Assembly: GCA_026315105.1 (NCBI GenBank)
Contig: CM048744.1
Span: forward strand, 358,423,168-358,487,167
Direction of reading: 5' to 3'
DNA: 64,000 bases
DNA from: Locusta migratoria
Lineage: Eukaryota; Arthropoda; Insecta; Orthoptera; Acrididae
A program made the position numbers and the translations under genes. The notes beneath the pieces are model-generated. The model had not been told where the DNA came from and made no database searches. It saw nothing but the letters and a program-made list of their open reading frames with translations. This document shows, one piece after another, positions 42,874 to 54,310 of this stretch; within the stretch, counting starts at the first letter, position 1; the number at the start of each line of letters is the position of its first letter.

Positions 42874-43189
42874 AATAAAGACACTGAAACTTCCTGGCAG
42901 AATAAAATTGTGTGCCAGAACCGGGACTCTAACCTGGAATGTTTGCCTTTCACAGGCAAGCACTCTACCACTCAACTATCCTGACAATTCACGGTCCGTC
43001 CTCCAACTTTACTTCTGCCAGTACCCCGCCTCCTAATTTCCAAACTTCACAGAAGTTCTCCTGCGAAGCTTGCAAGACTAACACTCCTGGAAGAAAGGAT
43101 ATGTCACAATTTTAATCTGCCAGGAAGTTTCATATCAGCACAAACTCCACTGCAGAGTGAAAGTTTCATTCTGGGAATAAAGACACTGA
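42874..43189 (-). mobile_element. tRNA-derived SINE with 14-bp TSD
   Basis: Element 42888-43175 between perfect copies of AATAAAGACACTGA (42874-42887 and 43176-43189). On the minus strand it has a tRNA-like part (GGTAGAGTGCTTGCC, and GGTTAGAGTCC as B box) followed by CTGCCAGGAAGTT. The same CTGCCAGGAAGTTTCAT motif lies inverted near 43118, so the ends resemble each other. Sits in the last ABHD3 intron. Confidence 0.85.
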
Positions 43190-43283
43190 GTTGTTACGAG
43201 GCACTTAAACAAGTCAAGCATTGTTGTTTGCTATTGCAGAATTTTTTTCCAGAGCTGTACAACATTCTTAATCATTGTACATC

Positions 43284-43659
43284 TAAAGCCTCATTTACAC
43301 CAAAGCAAACACGAGCGAACATAGGCGAATGCGCATTCGCCAGGAATTCGCCTGTGTGCGCACGCATTGGCTTGTGCTTGCGAGTAAACGTTTACACTGG
43401 AGCGAACGGAAGAGAAAACAGTACACTGCCGCAAGGCGCGCATACACAGGTTGTTGCATACGCTAGCGCTGAAGCGGAGAGGACACGAACTTCCTTTGAT
43501 GGTTCGCCCTGAAACCGACACCCACCGGAACACAAACGAACATCTGCAAATGCAAGCCGAGCGTGACCGAACAGCACGCGCCTAGCGTTTACACCAGAGC
43601 GAATTCTCGTTTGCTGCTGCTCGTTCGCTTGTGTTCGCTTCGGTGTAAACGGGGCTTAA
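43284..43659. mobile_element. 370-bp CpG-rich MITE, TAA duplication
   Basis: 43287-43656 flanked by TAA. Terminal inverted repeats of about 34 bp (AGCCTCATTTACACCAAAGC and, inverted, AGCCCCGTTTACACCGAAGC) with five mismatches. The 3-bp TAA target suggests a PIF/Harbinger-type origin. Internal copies of the terminal motif 'gtttacac...gagcgaa' lie at about 43388 and 43587. It is far richer in GC and CpG than its flanks and carries no transposase. Confidence 0.78.
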
Positions 43660-44349
43660 ACTGTCCCAGCTAACTACATTGTGCATACACTGTAGCTAAC
43701 TGGGCTGTGAGGTTGTGCCTGGTTTGGTGAGCAAGACGAAAAAGGAAGCAAAGAGCAGCAGCTGCCCTTCCCCAATGATCTCTCTTTTCTCACCTCACCT
43801 CACCGACTCCACAAAACACAACCACATATCCAGTCTAGCATGATATAGTCAGCCAGGATAGTGTAAGTGTAGACTTAGGTGAGTGTGAAAGGGGAGGTGG
43901 GCTGGTACCAAGAAAAATACCTACAAATGTGAATGCAGGCAGAACACCCCTATCTACACAAGACACAAAGAAATCACTATAAGTAAATGAATGTTATTTC
44001 GTTTTTTTTAATAGATGAAGTGTTTTTGCATCTACCATAAAATAAAATTATAAAGAATATGTTACTTTGACCGTTGACTTTGTTTTTATTATATATATTA
44101 AAGAAAGAAAAGAGAATGTGAAAAGTGTTTGCTGTAGAGAATAAGCATCGACTTTAACTTAATTATTGAAATAAATGTTATTAGTATGCTTTTAGAACAC
44201 ATGATAATATGTATTATAAAAGTCTGTGTGTGTAGTCCTAATATTAAACTATTCAGGTGATAGCTCTGTGAGAGCATTGTTTTTATTTGTTGCGATAGTT
44301 ACACCTGTAATGCCTCATGGTTCATATGGTATTTCACTTTTTTGTGCAG
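43660..44349. other. ABHD3 last intron, unassigned part
   Basis: No recognised gene. It ends with the acceptor TTTTTTGTGCAG at 44338-44349. The open frame from 44226 into the exon is intron read-through. Confidence 0.6.
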
Positions 44350-44552
44350 CCATTCCAGTGGAGGCAGCAAATAATTCCAAGAATGTTGCAATGGTAATAA
44401 CTGCACGGGGTGGACACATTGGCTTTCTGGAAGGAATTATGCCAGCTTATCAAACTGAGACGCAGTACATGAGCCGTTTATTTTCGCAGTATTTTAGTGC
44501 TGTGTTCAGAGAAGAGACTGGATTTTTTAATTTATTGGACAAAGCAGACTGA
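44350..44552 (+). CDS. ABHD3: ABHD1/ABHD3-type hydrolase, last coding exon with catalytic His
   Basis: Its first two bases complete the Ala codon begun at 42689. It encodes AIPVEAANNSKNVAMVITA, then RGGHIGFLEG (His of the triad), and the family C-terminus QTETQYMSRLFSQYFSAVF, ending with TGA at 44550-44552. Across the five exons Ser, Asp and His are all present and every splice phase agrees, so this gene is probably functional. Confidence 0.94.
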
Positions 44553-45324
44553 TCATGTCAATACTACCAAAGATTTGTTGGTAAAAATTAAACAATTATA
44601 TTGCTGCTTTATCGTTATGTTATTTGAAAGTTTATTAAATGCATTTACTAGAGATAGTAATTTATAACTTGAGCTAAAATATTGAAATGAGCATCTGATT
44701 TTACATACATGATTTCAGAAGAAACATGATTACATAGTACGCTTCATTTGGAGGTCTAATCTCGTTTCTTCCAAACTATGGCTTTATAACTAAAAACTAA
44801 TTTAAAGTACTGTTTTTATATTTTTGGTATTTTATTCAAATATAGAGGCATGTGACACATGTGCTACATGGTATGCATTCCCCTCTCCTTTCTGTGATAA
44901 CTTAAGCGTGGATCTTTTTATTGGGGCTTATATAACAAGATTCAGATAGCTTTTTTATTTATCTGGCATTTTCTGCGTGCTCATGTTATTGTCAGTTGTT
45001 ATGGGTGAGATGAAAGTGATAAAACTATAGGTTCATTTATTGAACAATAGGAAAGACTTGTACTGGAAGTTGGGAAAAGTTTGGTTGTGTCAAATGTGTG
45101 TAAGAGAAGTATTAACAAGTGATGAATTTATTTGTTTACCTTTGAACTGCTTGCCATATCTCACTTGAACACACACATTTTGTATGAAGCAGTTTTCATG
45201 TGATTTGTCCTGAGCTGTGGTTGTATTGGTGCTATATTGTGAAAATATCATTCATTACACTATGAATGGTGAAAAGTTGATGTTAGTTGTATAGGCCCCT
45301 CCCCTTAGAAAATACACTGTATAC

Positions 45325-45372
<48 letters not shown>

Positions 45373-45476
45373 AAGTCAGTGCGACCATTACATTAATACT
45401 CCAAGAGGCATGCTTAATTTCTAATGGAATGATTGTTTCTGAGTAATGAAAACCTGTGTGACATTAAAGTGAACTA
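44553..45476 (+). other. Probable ABHD3 3' UTR or flank
   Basis: No AATAAA directly after the stop. A (TG)n tract occupies about 45327-45369. No other feature seen. Confidence 0.4.
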
Positions 45477-46592
45477 CAGTAGAACCTCGTTTTTACACTT
45501 TTCAAGGGACTTCATTGAAATGGTGTAAAATGCAGGAAAATGTAAAATACAGGAAATAATGTTTTAAATGATAAAATATACTTACTGGATCAGTCTTGTA
45601 TTTTTGTAGTTTATTTGCGATATATGTACATAATAGGCATCTAAATACTCACAAGGAAGTTTATTATATCACAAATATTATCCAAATTTTTATTATTTTA
45701 AGCACCAGGAAGAACTGGTAATTTTATGGGAAGTAAAAATTTTTGACGTAATTTCATTCATTATAATTGAGGACACCAATGCTGGGCTATGTAACACATC
45801 TTCCAAAATTACCTGAACCGCTTTGATAGATATCGTTTGGACGCCGCTGCCAGGTTATGTAACACATCTTCAAAATTACTGCCTTTTACCAGCATTAATT
45901 ATTTATGTAATAAAACTGATAAAGTTCCGTTCTTTTTGTATTTTTTTATGTTTCACATGACGATGTTAGAGAATTTCTTCGTGTTCTCGAATGCAAATAT
46001 ATGCATAAGTATTTTTGTGACATTTGCATAGGACCAGCATCTCACGCTATTATCGATTTTTTTGAGGTTGTAGATATTATGATACCCAACTTTAACAGAT
46101 AACATTCTTTATTAATCAGAAATATGTATCACAAAAACAATGCAACTCTCTATTCTCACGTCAACAAAGCAACTGGTTCCGATTGTTTGAGTACATGCCA
46201 GCCGCTCTGGCAAAGAAGCTAGTGGAAAGAGGAACTACTCCACCACAAATCGGCGTGTCGTAAGTCAACTAGTCATGTACTGCCAACAACGAAACGCGAA
46301 AGACGCATTTGAATAAATGTAAAGTGTCAAGAAACTTGACTGCGAATAATTTTTAAGCGCTATACTTTAAGGCGAAAGCCATGCCAGCATCAGTTTATAT
46401 ATATTACGTCATTTTTTTTTCTTCACGAACATGCTTTCGAAAAGTGTAAAATGTGGGAAAACTCTAAATATGTTAACGCAAAAACGGAGGCGAATTAACA
46501 TTGTGAACATAGGAAATTTGACGGGACCGACAAAATATGGTGTAAATGGCAGGAAAACGTAAAAACCGGAACGTAAAAACGAGGTTTTACTG
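45477..46592. mobile_element. pogo/Tigger-like MITE with TA duplication
   Basis: 1116 bp flanked by TA (45475-45476 and 46593-46594). The ends CAGTAGAACCTCGTTTTTAC and, inverted, CAGTAAAACCTCGTTTTTAC differ at one base and match the pogo/Tigger terminal pattern. Subterminal motifs such as GTGTAAAAT recur at both ends. A diverged direct repeat ('tatgtaacacatcttc') lies at about 45788 and 45856. No transposase. Confidence 0.85.
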
Positions 46593-47379
46593 TACTTTGT
46601 TTGCTACAGTATTATCTAAAATTTGTACAACATAGTTGTGTCTACTATAGAACAGTTTGTTAGTCATTTTGAAACACTTTCTTCACTCTTGTCTTGCCCA
46701 TTTTGTTGATGAACATTAATTTTCAACTCTGTATAGGTGTTTCCATTAATGTCTGTTTAGTTTTATTTTTTCTTGTAAAACAGTCTGTTTGTATGTTGCA
46801 CAAATTGGTCTCTACTGTTGATAGATGACAGATATGTTCTTTATTATAAAACTCTACTTTCCTCAGTGCAGTAATTGTTTGCACCATACAATGAATTCAG
46901 TAGTCTTGTAGTTTGTTTTGTTTGTACACCAAGTATTCGTTTAGGATGTAATGACTGGCTGTCTTAGTACAAGATTATTATTAACTGAATATCTGTTGTT
47001 AGTTTTAATGCAAGATTTAAAATTTTATGTTCCTGCCACTTTGTAAGATAGTGACAATGTCACCAAAGTCCTTTTGAATAATATGTGCTGAAATATGTGC
47101 TGTTTTGTCTTCAGAGATTTTGTTGTCAATGATGACCTACACTCTAAGCATTAAAAAATTAAATGTAAATGCTGCACAACACTAATATTATGATCTGATC
47201 ATAAAAACACCTTGAATTACTATTATATCACTATATAGACTACTAGTATCTGTATTAGGTGGTGGTAGTAGTAGCAGCAGCAGCATTAGCATTGAATAGT
47301 AGTTTTTCTCTTGTCCATTAAATTATTCAGGAATGCTTGTCTAAAAATTGTATCCATTATCCCCCTACACCTCCCACCC

Positions 47380-47381
<2 letters not shown>

Positions 47382-47474
<93 letters not shown>
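47382..47474. repeat. Compound (CT)n (GT)n microsatellite
   Basis: CT at 47382-47437 followed by GT at 47438-47474. Confidence 0.95.
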
Positions 47475-47477
<3 letters not shown>

Positions 47478-47757
47478 ACTCTTCTAATTATGTTACAGTC
47501 AGTCTTGAGTTCAGGAAATCATTACTCTTCTTCAATTTACCAAAAGCGCACAGACAGTGTCAATAGTACTGTAGTAACTTATTAATCTTCATGAAAATTT
47601 GTGTACTCATAGGACAAGGCAGTTAAAGTATTGCTTAGCAGTGAGACTCATGTTGTGGTGGTGTTAGCATGTATTTTACTTGGCCTTTGCTGTTTTCAGA
47701 AATTGCATTTTTATATAAAAGGACCAAATTTCTGTGCACAGGCGAAGAATGTAAGAA

Positions 47758-47763
47758 AATAAA
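47758..47763 (+). terminator. Candidate polyadenylation signal
   Basis: AATAAA followed about 30 nt later by a GT-rich element (TTTGTTGTTTTGTT). It would give ABHD3 a 3' UTR of about 3.2 kb that includes the MITE. Another AATAAA is at 48073-48078. Speculative without transcript data. Confidence 0.3.
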
Positions 47764-48629
47764 GTATGAAAGGAATGAAGAAAATCTTTGTTGTTTTGTT
47801 AATTGTATCAACCTAACATATTACCTTTTCCCCTCATATTTGTAGTTATTGTGACATTTAAAGATGTTGGATGACTTTCTTTTCCCATTTGCCCATAGCA
47901 TTAGTATTTTGTTGTTAGTTTTATATTCTATTCAATTTTTTGGTACTTATGGCATAATTTCTTATTTTGCTAACAGCGAAAAAATCATATGGCAGTGGTT
48001 ATCAGGATGTCAGGTTATGTAATTATGATTTGTGATTGTCTATCTAAAATTCTATGAAAACGGCTTTATGGAAATAAATTGAAATTTGTTTACAAATTCT
48101 GTATATCCCCTTCTTGTAAACATATTATCTGAATTTATTTTATCATATTATTTCTCACTGAAAAACTGTTACACTAACACTAATTTACTTGACTCCTAAT
48201 TCCAGAAATGAATTAATGAACTTGCTTACCTAAAAGCATTCAGTTGCATACTACACTGTACAAGTGAATTTTTCCTATCAGCTTTTGAGTTTGTACTACC
48301 TATTATTACACATCAAATCGAACTGAGCAAAGTGATACGAAGTGTTACGAATATGTGTGAGAAGGGTGAAGGTAATGAATTAGTTTTGTTCAGTGATTAG
48401 GTGTGGCTCCTCTCCAACGTTATTGGAGCTGTACCTTCAGACAATCTCTTCGCCCCTCCCCTCCCCCCACCCCCAAGAAAGATGTCTGAAAGGAAGATGA
48501 TTATTATTTAATGCTTTTCTGGTGTTCATACAGTCAAACTTCTCCATTTGGCATGACATCACAAATTATTACTTACCCACTACTAATTGCATTCATGAGA
48601 CATTAGACAGACAGACAGTATGCTCATAT

Positions 48630-48837
48630 AGCACTAGTTAAGCTGCGGTGGAGCAGCCGAGCGCATTGAGGCACTATGCTACGATGTGCAAGGCCATTCC
48701 CTATTGGGGGCTCGAATCCCCCCACAGGCATGGATTTTTGTGCCATCTTTAATATTAGTTAGTTATTAAGTTTAAGGACTGATGACCCCTCAGTTAAGTC
48801 CCTTAAGCTCTACAAACATTTAAACAGCACTAGTTAA
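48630..48837 (+). mobile_element. tRNA-derived SINE with 12-bp TSD
   Basis: Element 48642-48825 between perfect copies of AGCACTAGTTAA (48630-48641 and 48826-48837). Head with A-box-like 'agccgagcgcattgaggc' and B-box GGGCTCGAATCCC, body with 'ggcatggatttttgtg' and tail with 'ggactgatgacccc...taagtccc'. This matches a SINE type I associate with Schistocerca. Confidence 0.85.
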
Positions 48838-51034
48838 ACTTCCAAAATTATATCATAATACAATACATACATCTTGAGAAATGAAGTCATAAACAAATGG
48901 TACATGGAAAAACAGTCCCATAATACCATTTTACACCATTACTACTACCTGTATTCACGATATATTTGGAAGAAAGAGTATACACAAAAATACCATTGAA
49001 AGTACCTATGAATTTGTCATAGTATGATGCAGAGATCAGGAAATATGAAGCCATCAACAATGAGATGAATGAGAAACTGTCCACTATCCCATCTGACACA
49101 CGAAACAATACTAATAAAGTAAAACATCCTTTTATGCTCAAAGAAACTTTCCTTTGCAACAGTGTTCTACGAAGCAGTTGATTTTGCGAATGATCATCAT
49201 TTCAAGTGATTAGTGTTTTTTAATTAAATCATGGTGAACATAAATTGATCAGTTTTTATTTTAAAAAGTAGTCACACATTTGTAATGAAAAGAAAATGAT
49301 TGAAACATTAATCATACAACACAACATGCTGACATCAGTGGGGTCAAAGCCAATGAGTGGTATCGAGTAATTCAGTTGAACCATCATGACAATAACCAAA
49401 TATTTTATTTGATAGATAAAAAAATTTGTTACCTTGTTCACTGATTTGCAATTGAATTTTCATTTTGTTAAATTAAAGGCATTGCATAAATACATTTACT
49501 GGAACAGTGTTTCGTCTGTTTGCAGAAGGTTTATGTGCTTGGCTATTGCCGAGGCTGTCCAGAGTACATAGCATTTATTGTTACATTGCATCAAAAAATA
49601 ATGCAATTATTTTTAATTTGGTGTCATACATAACTCACGGATAAACTTTTATGAACTCTGGTAGCAATATTCCGTTTTGGCATAATTGAAAAACATGCAC
49701 TTTGATGGTCAAGTTCTAACGTCCATCACCTCTTTTCGGAATGACTCAAACTGAGCCCTAACGTTTTCCTGAATTACGTAAAGTTTTGTTAGTTCACAGT
49801 CTAAAACAGTCATTCCACTGTAGGTGAAGTTGAACTTATCTTATATGCTGGCTGAAGTCCATTGCGTTGTGAGTTGTCTTCGGCATTCACTAAAGAAATT
49901 GATTCTACAGGATCTTCTCATGAATTAAAACCATATTAGTTGATATGGAAACGATTTTATTTCCACTTAAACATTGCACAATCAAGAAATGCAGCAGCAA
50001 GCCAACAAAGCTGCTTACAGGTTTCTGGCCACTCACAAACCCTATCCACTGAAGACTAAACAAACAATGGTTTCTCTCAAACATCTTTCTGCTTAACTGC
50101 ATAATAAGATTGATGACAAAGTTTTGTAATTCATAATTAAACAATATTCTTTTCCATTAAATATGGCAAAATACAGAAATAAAAACATTAGATTTAAGCT
50201 TTGACTATTTATGTCAATGTATGTACTTGTTTCATGACATTTGTATTTAAATGTAGTACACAAATTTAACGTCATCCTTTTGACTAGTGTTTACAGTCAT
50301 CAAATTATTTACAATATGTGTGTTTTCGATATGCACATATATTTGTTTTGCCAATAGTGTGTAGGCGTACTATTATTTTGACATGGAATTTTAGTGAGTC
50401 TCAGTTTGCGGTCAAATTATTTATTAATACGGATTTGTATATGGTTGTCGTAGTTTTGTTAATTTCGAAGATAGTTTCTTAGTACCAAACGGATTATTAA
50501 TTTTAGTGCATGAACAATTATCAGTATTTAATTTAGGATCTAGTGATATATAAAACATGGTCTGCCCTAATTTATTTAAACAAAAGGTATATATGAAATC
50601 ATGTTGTGCAATAGTTTATAACATGTAGCATTATTGTTTTCATACAAATTAGTATCTATATAGGTTAAGCAATTTCCGAAACTAAGTGTAATGCATTTTT
50701 AGTGTTTGCAGCTATTATTTACGAAAGTATTAAAAACTGAAAATTACGTAAAAGGTCAGCCAAAGTTATATTTAAATCAACTAACTATTTCTTAAAGGTA
50801 TTTTACTAATAGTCTTAATAGAATTCCAAACAGAAGGCGAAAATGTGAAATATCACATGTCCGGTAATGAAGTTTTACTTTAGGTATCAGATATTTCGTG
50901 TTTCTATGTTGGCAACTGATTTTTAGGAGTGTTCAACATAGCAGAAACGTTACAAAGTGCATGGGGACAGTTAAGATTAATTCACACTATCCATACCCCG
51001 CTATTGTCATTCCTTGAAGTTTTAGATTCTGTTT
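48838..51034. other. Unassigned
   Basis: AT-rich with no gene, RNA or clear repeat recognised. Confidence 0.45.
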
Positions 51035-51265
51035 CAAAGAAAGAAAGAAAGCTTAGGATTTAACTTCCCTTTGACAATCTGATTGATAGAGACGGAGCAC
51101 ACGCTTGGCTGAGTTTTTGTTAACTATGCTCTTTTAAAGCCTAGAGTGATTAAGGAAAATCATCAAAAACCCAAATCTGGATGGCTGGAGGCAGTTTTGA
51201 ACTGCCTTCTCTGAAATGAGCCCCCATGTGAATAACTGTCCCACTCCGTCGGTGCTATCATTATT
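51035..51265 (-). mobile_element. tRNA-derived SINE, minus strand
   Basis: On the minus strand: 'gcagttcaaaactgcc' (B-box region), 'cagccatccagatttgggttttt', 'ccttaatcactctaggc', and a tail 'taaatcctaagctttc' with (TTTC)n. Same family as the copy at 54067-54310. Confidence 0.65.
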
Positions 51266-51289
51266 ACTAATAACAAACGAATACTAATT

Positions 51290-52480
51290 CGTATTTTGTG
51301 GAAAAGAAGATTTATAGTTCCGCTACAGGATGAGCAAAACCAAATCATGAACAAAGAAGAACGGTCTACCCTAGGCGGGTGTGTTGACTCCAGTGTTGTA
51401 AAATATCTACACAAATGAGCAGCCAATGCCAGCAAACACCAGGCTCTTCTTCTACACCAATGACACAGCGGTAGTTGTTTAATGGTCATCCTTTGAAGAA
51501 GTATAAGGAAAGCTTTCTCTAGCAATGGATGAACTCTCGAAGTACTATGATGCCAATTATTCGTAGCTGAATTCCACTAAGTCTGAAGTGTGTGCTTTCC
51601 ACCTACAAAACAAGGAAGCACAAAGAAAGCTGGACATCGCATGACAAGGGGAGCATCCAAAACATATTCCAACACCAGTTTACCTTGATGTCACACTAGA
51701 ACCACACTCTTAACGTACAGACAACAATGCCTGAATGTGAAACAGAAGGTCAATGCTCACAATGGAAACCTGAAGAAGCTGATTGGCAGCTCTGGGGAGT
51801 GAGCCTGCAAATCCTGAGTATTTTCGCACTTGCTCTCTGTGCATCAGCTGCCGAGTAAGCTACCCCTGTGTGGAATGCTTCAGCACATGCTAAACAGGTT
51901 GACACTGCAGTCAACGATATTGCCAGGACAATCTCGGGATGTCGGAAGCCAATGCAAGTACAAAAACTGTATCTGATTGTTGGAATAGCCCCACCCAACG
52001 CCTGAAAGGCTATTGCTGCAGACAGTGAGATAACAAAGCAGGAGAATGACAACCAACTCCCGTTATATGGTCACCAGGCAGCAAGATCTCGCCTCAAATC
52101 CCGCAAGAGTTTCCTTACTAGGACTCAACCACTGGAGGGAGCACCAGAGACATCTCGTCTTAACAGTTGGAAGAGCTCACTGCCTGCAGACATGTCACCA
52201 AAGGAAGAATTAGCTCCTGGCACATACCTACCATATCCTGTCCCGAGGTCCCTCAATCATTTAAAGACTGGGTGTCCCTCAATTCAAGACCAACCTGCAG
52301 AAATGGGTGATCCTTCCTGTGAACGCAGATAACTCTTGTGCATGTGGAGCCAAACAAGAACCAAGCCACCTACTAGACCCATGTACAATGCAAGATATTT
52401 TTGAAGGAAATGATGAGGCTATTACAGCTGCTATTTTTTGGAAATGCTGACCAGACATGGAAACAAACGAACAGACTTCA
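51290..52480 (+). pseudogene. Degraded LINE reverse transcriptase C-terminus
   Basis: Non-LTR RT remnant with many stops. Readable stretches: AMDELSKYYDAN-like and VCAFHL-like sequence, then RQQCLNVKQKVNAHNGNLKK-like sequence, FALALCASAAE, ATPVWNASAHAKQVDTAVND, IARTISGCRKPMQVQKLYL, GIAPPNA and ARSRLKSRKSFLTRTQPLEG. The SALALC.SAAEYA.PVW pattern is typical of the region after the RT domain in Jockey/CR1-type insect LINEs. The catalytic RT motifs are not readable. The antisense open frames here are shadows. Confidence 0.65.
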
Positions 52481-54066
52481 GGTATAGGTAACATTACAGC
52501 ACAATATCACTGAAATAAATAAGTTAAATAATGCTGAGTGTAGAATCATAATATGGTGGTCTTGGTACTCAGTTACGGTTTCAGCAAGGACTATGGGTGA
52601 AAAGTTTTTAGTTTATCCTGCAGTCCTCCAAATGCAGCATTCTCACATCTCACAATAGCTAGTGTAAACCAACCAGAACAATTGCACAGTATGTCCAGAC
52701 TAAAATTAATAATGCACCTTTGAAAAAAACATTGGTCTATTCAGAAGAACTTGTTGTGCAGGGCCAGTGAAGGATGGGCTATGAGCCCATTCAGAGAAAT
52801 GCGCGATGTTAAGACAACTTCTCAAGCACTCTCAATAAGTTGTGGACAGTACTGCTCTCTCGTGTCTCAGCAGAACTACTCTACAAGGAAGTATTGAGTC
52901 AGAGCAGTCGTAATTGTCATCTTCTGTACGTGCAAGGAAGAATTTGTACTTTACACATTTTACACCACTTTCTTTTTTTGTTCTGAATTAATAGTAGTAG
53001 TAAAACTCATAGGACTATTATTAATTAAATCACGTATCCCACACAAAAAAATCTTTATTATTCTTTAAAAAAAGGTAGGAGAATGATTATCAGAAGACAA
53101 AAATCATAGAACTATTATTAAAACGTATCTTACACGAAACTACTACTTCATTGTTAGCAAAAACAAGTATGCATACCACATATATTTCTACTTAGATGTG
53201 AAAAGAATGCTACAACATGTTACACATTAAACTCCATATACACATTTACTAATTGTGGGGAAAAAATTAGCACAGCTACCAGCATTAAGTACTTACAAAG
53301 ATTTCAGCTTCCGTCCTTAGGATTTCAGCTTCAAGCTCTGGTATTTTCCCAAGACAGCCACCATAATTTACAACTACAATATTGCCTGCTGATTGTTCTG
53401 TCCCAAAGTTGGGATAGTGTTAATTTTGATGCAGGTTGCATTTTATTGAAGCCAAATTAAAGTTTTTCAATATTGGCGGACTGTTTCCGACAGTAACCCA
53501 CATTCTAAGCGAATTTCCTTTCAATATAGTGTGAATGTGTAACACATACATAGTTGGGTATTTTGTCTGACTTGCATTAATAGAAGAATGCACTACTGTA
53601 TCCGTAAATATATCTGTTTGATTGCTGAATATATTGTGTAATTTTAAATGTCTTAATATGCCTGTTGTATTTTTCGCTGCACTACAGAGCTTTTTAAGGC
53701 AATGTTGCAACAGAGCTATCTCCATCCTCTGTAAAGTACTGCTAGCTCTGTGACTTTGGTTTTCATGTGTTCAGTGTCTGTGTTTAAATGAAGCTATGAG
53801 GACTGAAAACAACCGCAGCTGTGGCATAACACGCTGCACAAGTCAACCAGTGAGTAGTGACATGCACCGCAGCACTGCTTCTTGTGAGCTTCTCGAGAAT
53901 TGCTTGAGCACCAGCAGCTCAAGAAATTCTTGGTGCACTTGAGTTGCCGCACCTCACAATTCCATCCCTAGTGCAAGTGAGTAGTCCAGAGACACCAGTC
54001 TTCATTTCAACATTCATTATACACTGAAAAACAGGCATGTGGTGACGATGACAGTACCCACGTCAC
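52481..54066. other. Unassigned
   Basis: No supported gene. The segment near 52740-53975 ends with 'ccatccctag', a hAT-like terminus, but no matching other end or target duplication was found. Confidence 0.4.
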
Positions 54067-54310
54067 CCAGCGAGGTGGCACAGTGGTAACATGCCGGACT
54101 CACATTTGGGAGGAGCGTGGTTCAAATACACCTCTGGCCATCCAGATTTAGGTGTTCTTAAATCTCTCCTAGGCAAATGCCAGGATGGTTCCTTTGAAAG
54201 AGCATGCCTGATTTCATTCCCCATCCTTATCTGACAGTCCAAGGTGAGGCCAAGGCTCTATCATGACCATTCTGTCAATGGGATATTAAACCCTAAGCTT
54301 CCATTTTTCT
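54067..54310 (+). mobile_element. tRNA-derived SINE
   Basis: 'gtggcacagtggtaacatgcc' (A-box region), 'cgtggttcaaatac' (B box), then 'catccagatttaggtg', 'ggcaaatgccaggatggttcc' and a tail with 'attaaaccctaagcttcc'. TSDs not resolved. Confidence 0.7.

Larger units (their letters stand above)
46595..48629. other. Unassigned, possibly ABHD3 distal 3' UTR
   Basis: No genes recognised. Contains a compound (CT)n-(GT)n microsatellite and a plausible polyadenylation site, listed separately. Confidence 0.4.

Noticed and set aside
43228..43577. ORFs on both strands in the CpG-rich patch
   Set aside because: They fall within the 370-bp MITE and its inverted repeats; no protein family is seen.
44226..44349. 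N-terminal part of the 108-codon open frame that ends ABHD3
   Set aside because: It is intron read-through; the acceptor TTTTTTGTGCAG and the codon phase place the exon start at 44350.
51163..52494. Minus-strand open frames in this region
   Set aside because: The plus strand reads as a degraded LINE RT, so the antisense frames are shadows.
52740..53985. Possible hAT element ending in 'ccatccctag'
   Set aside because: No matching TAGGG end or 8-bp duplication was found on the left.
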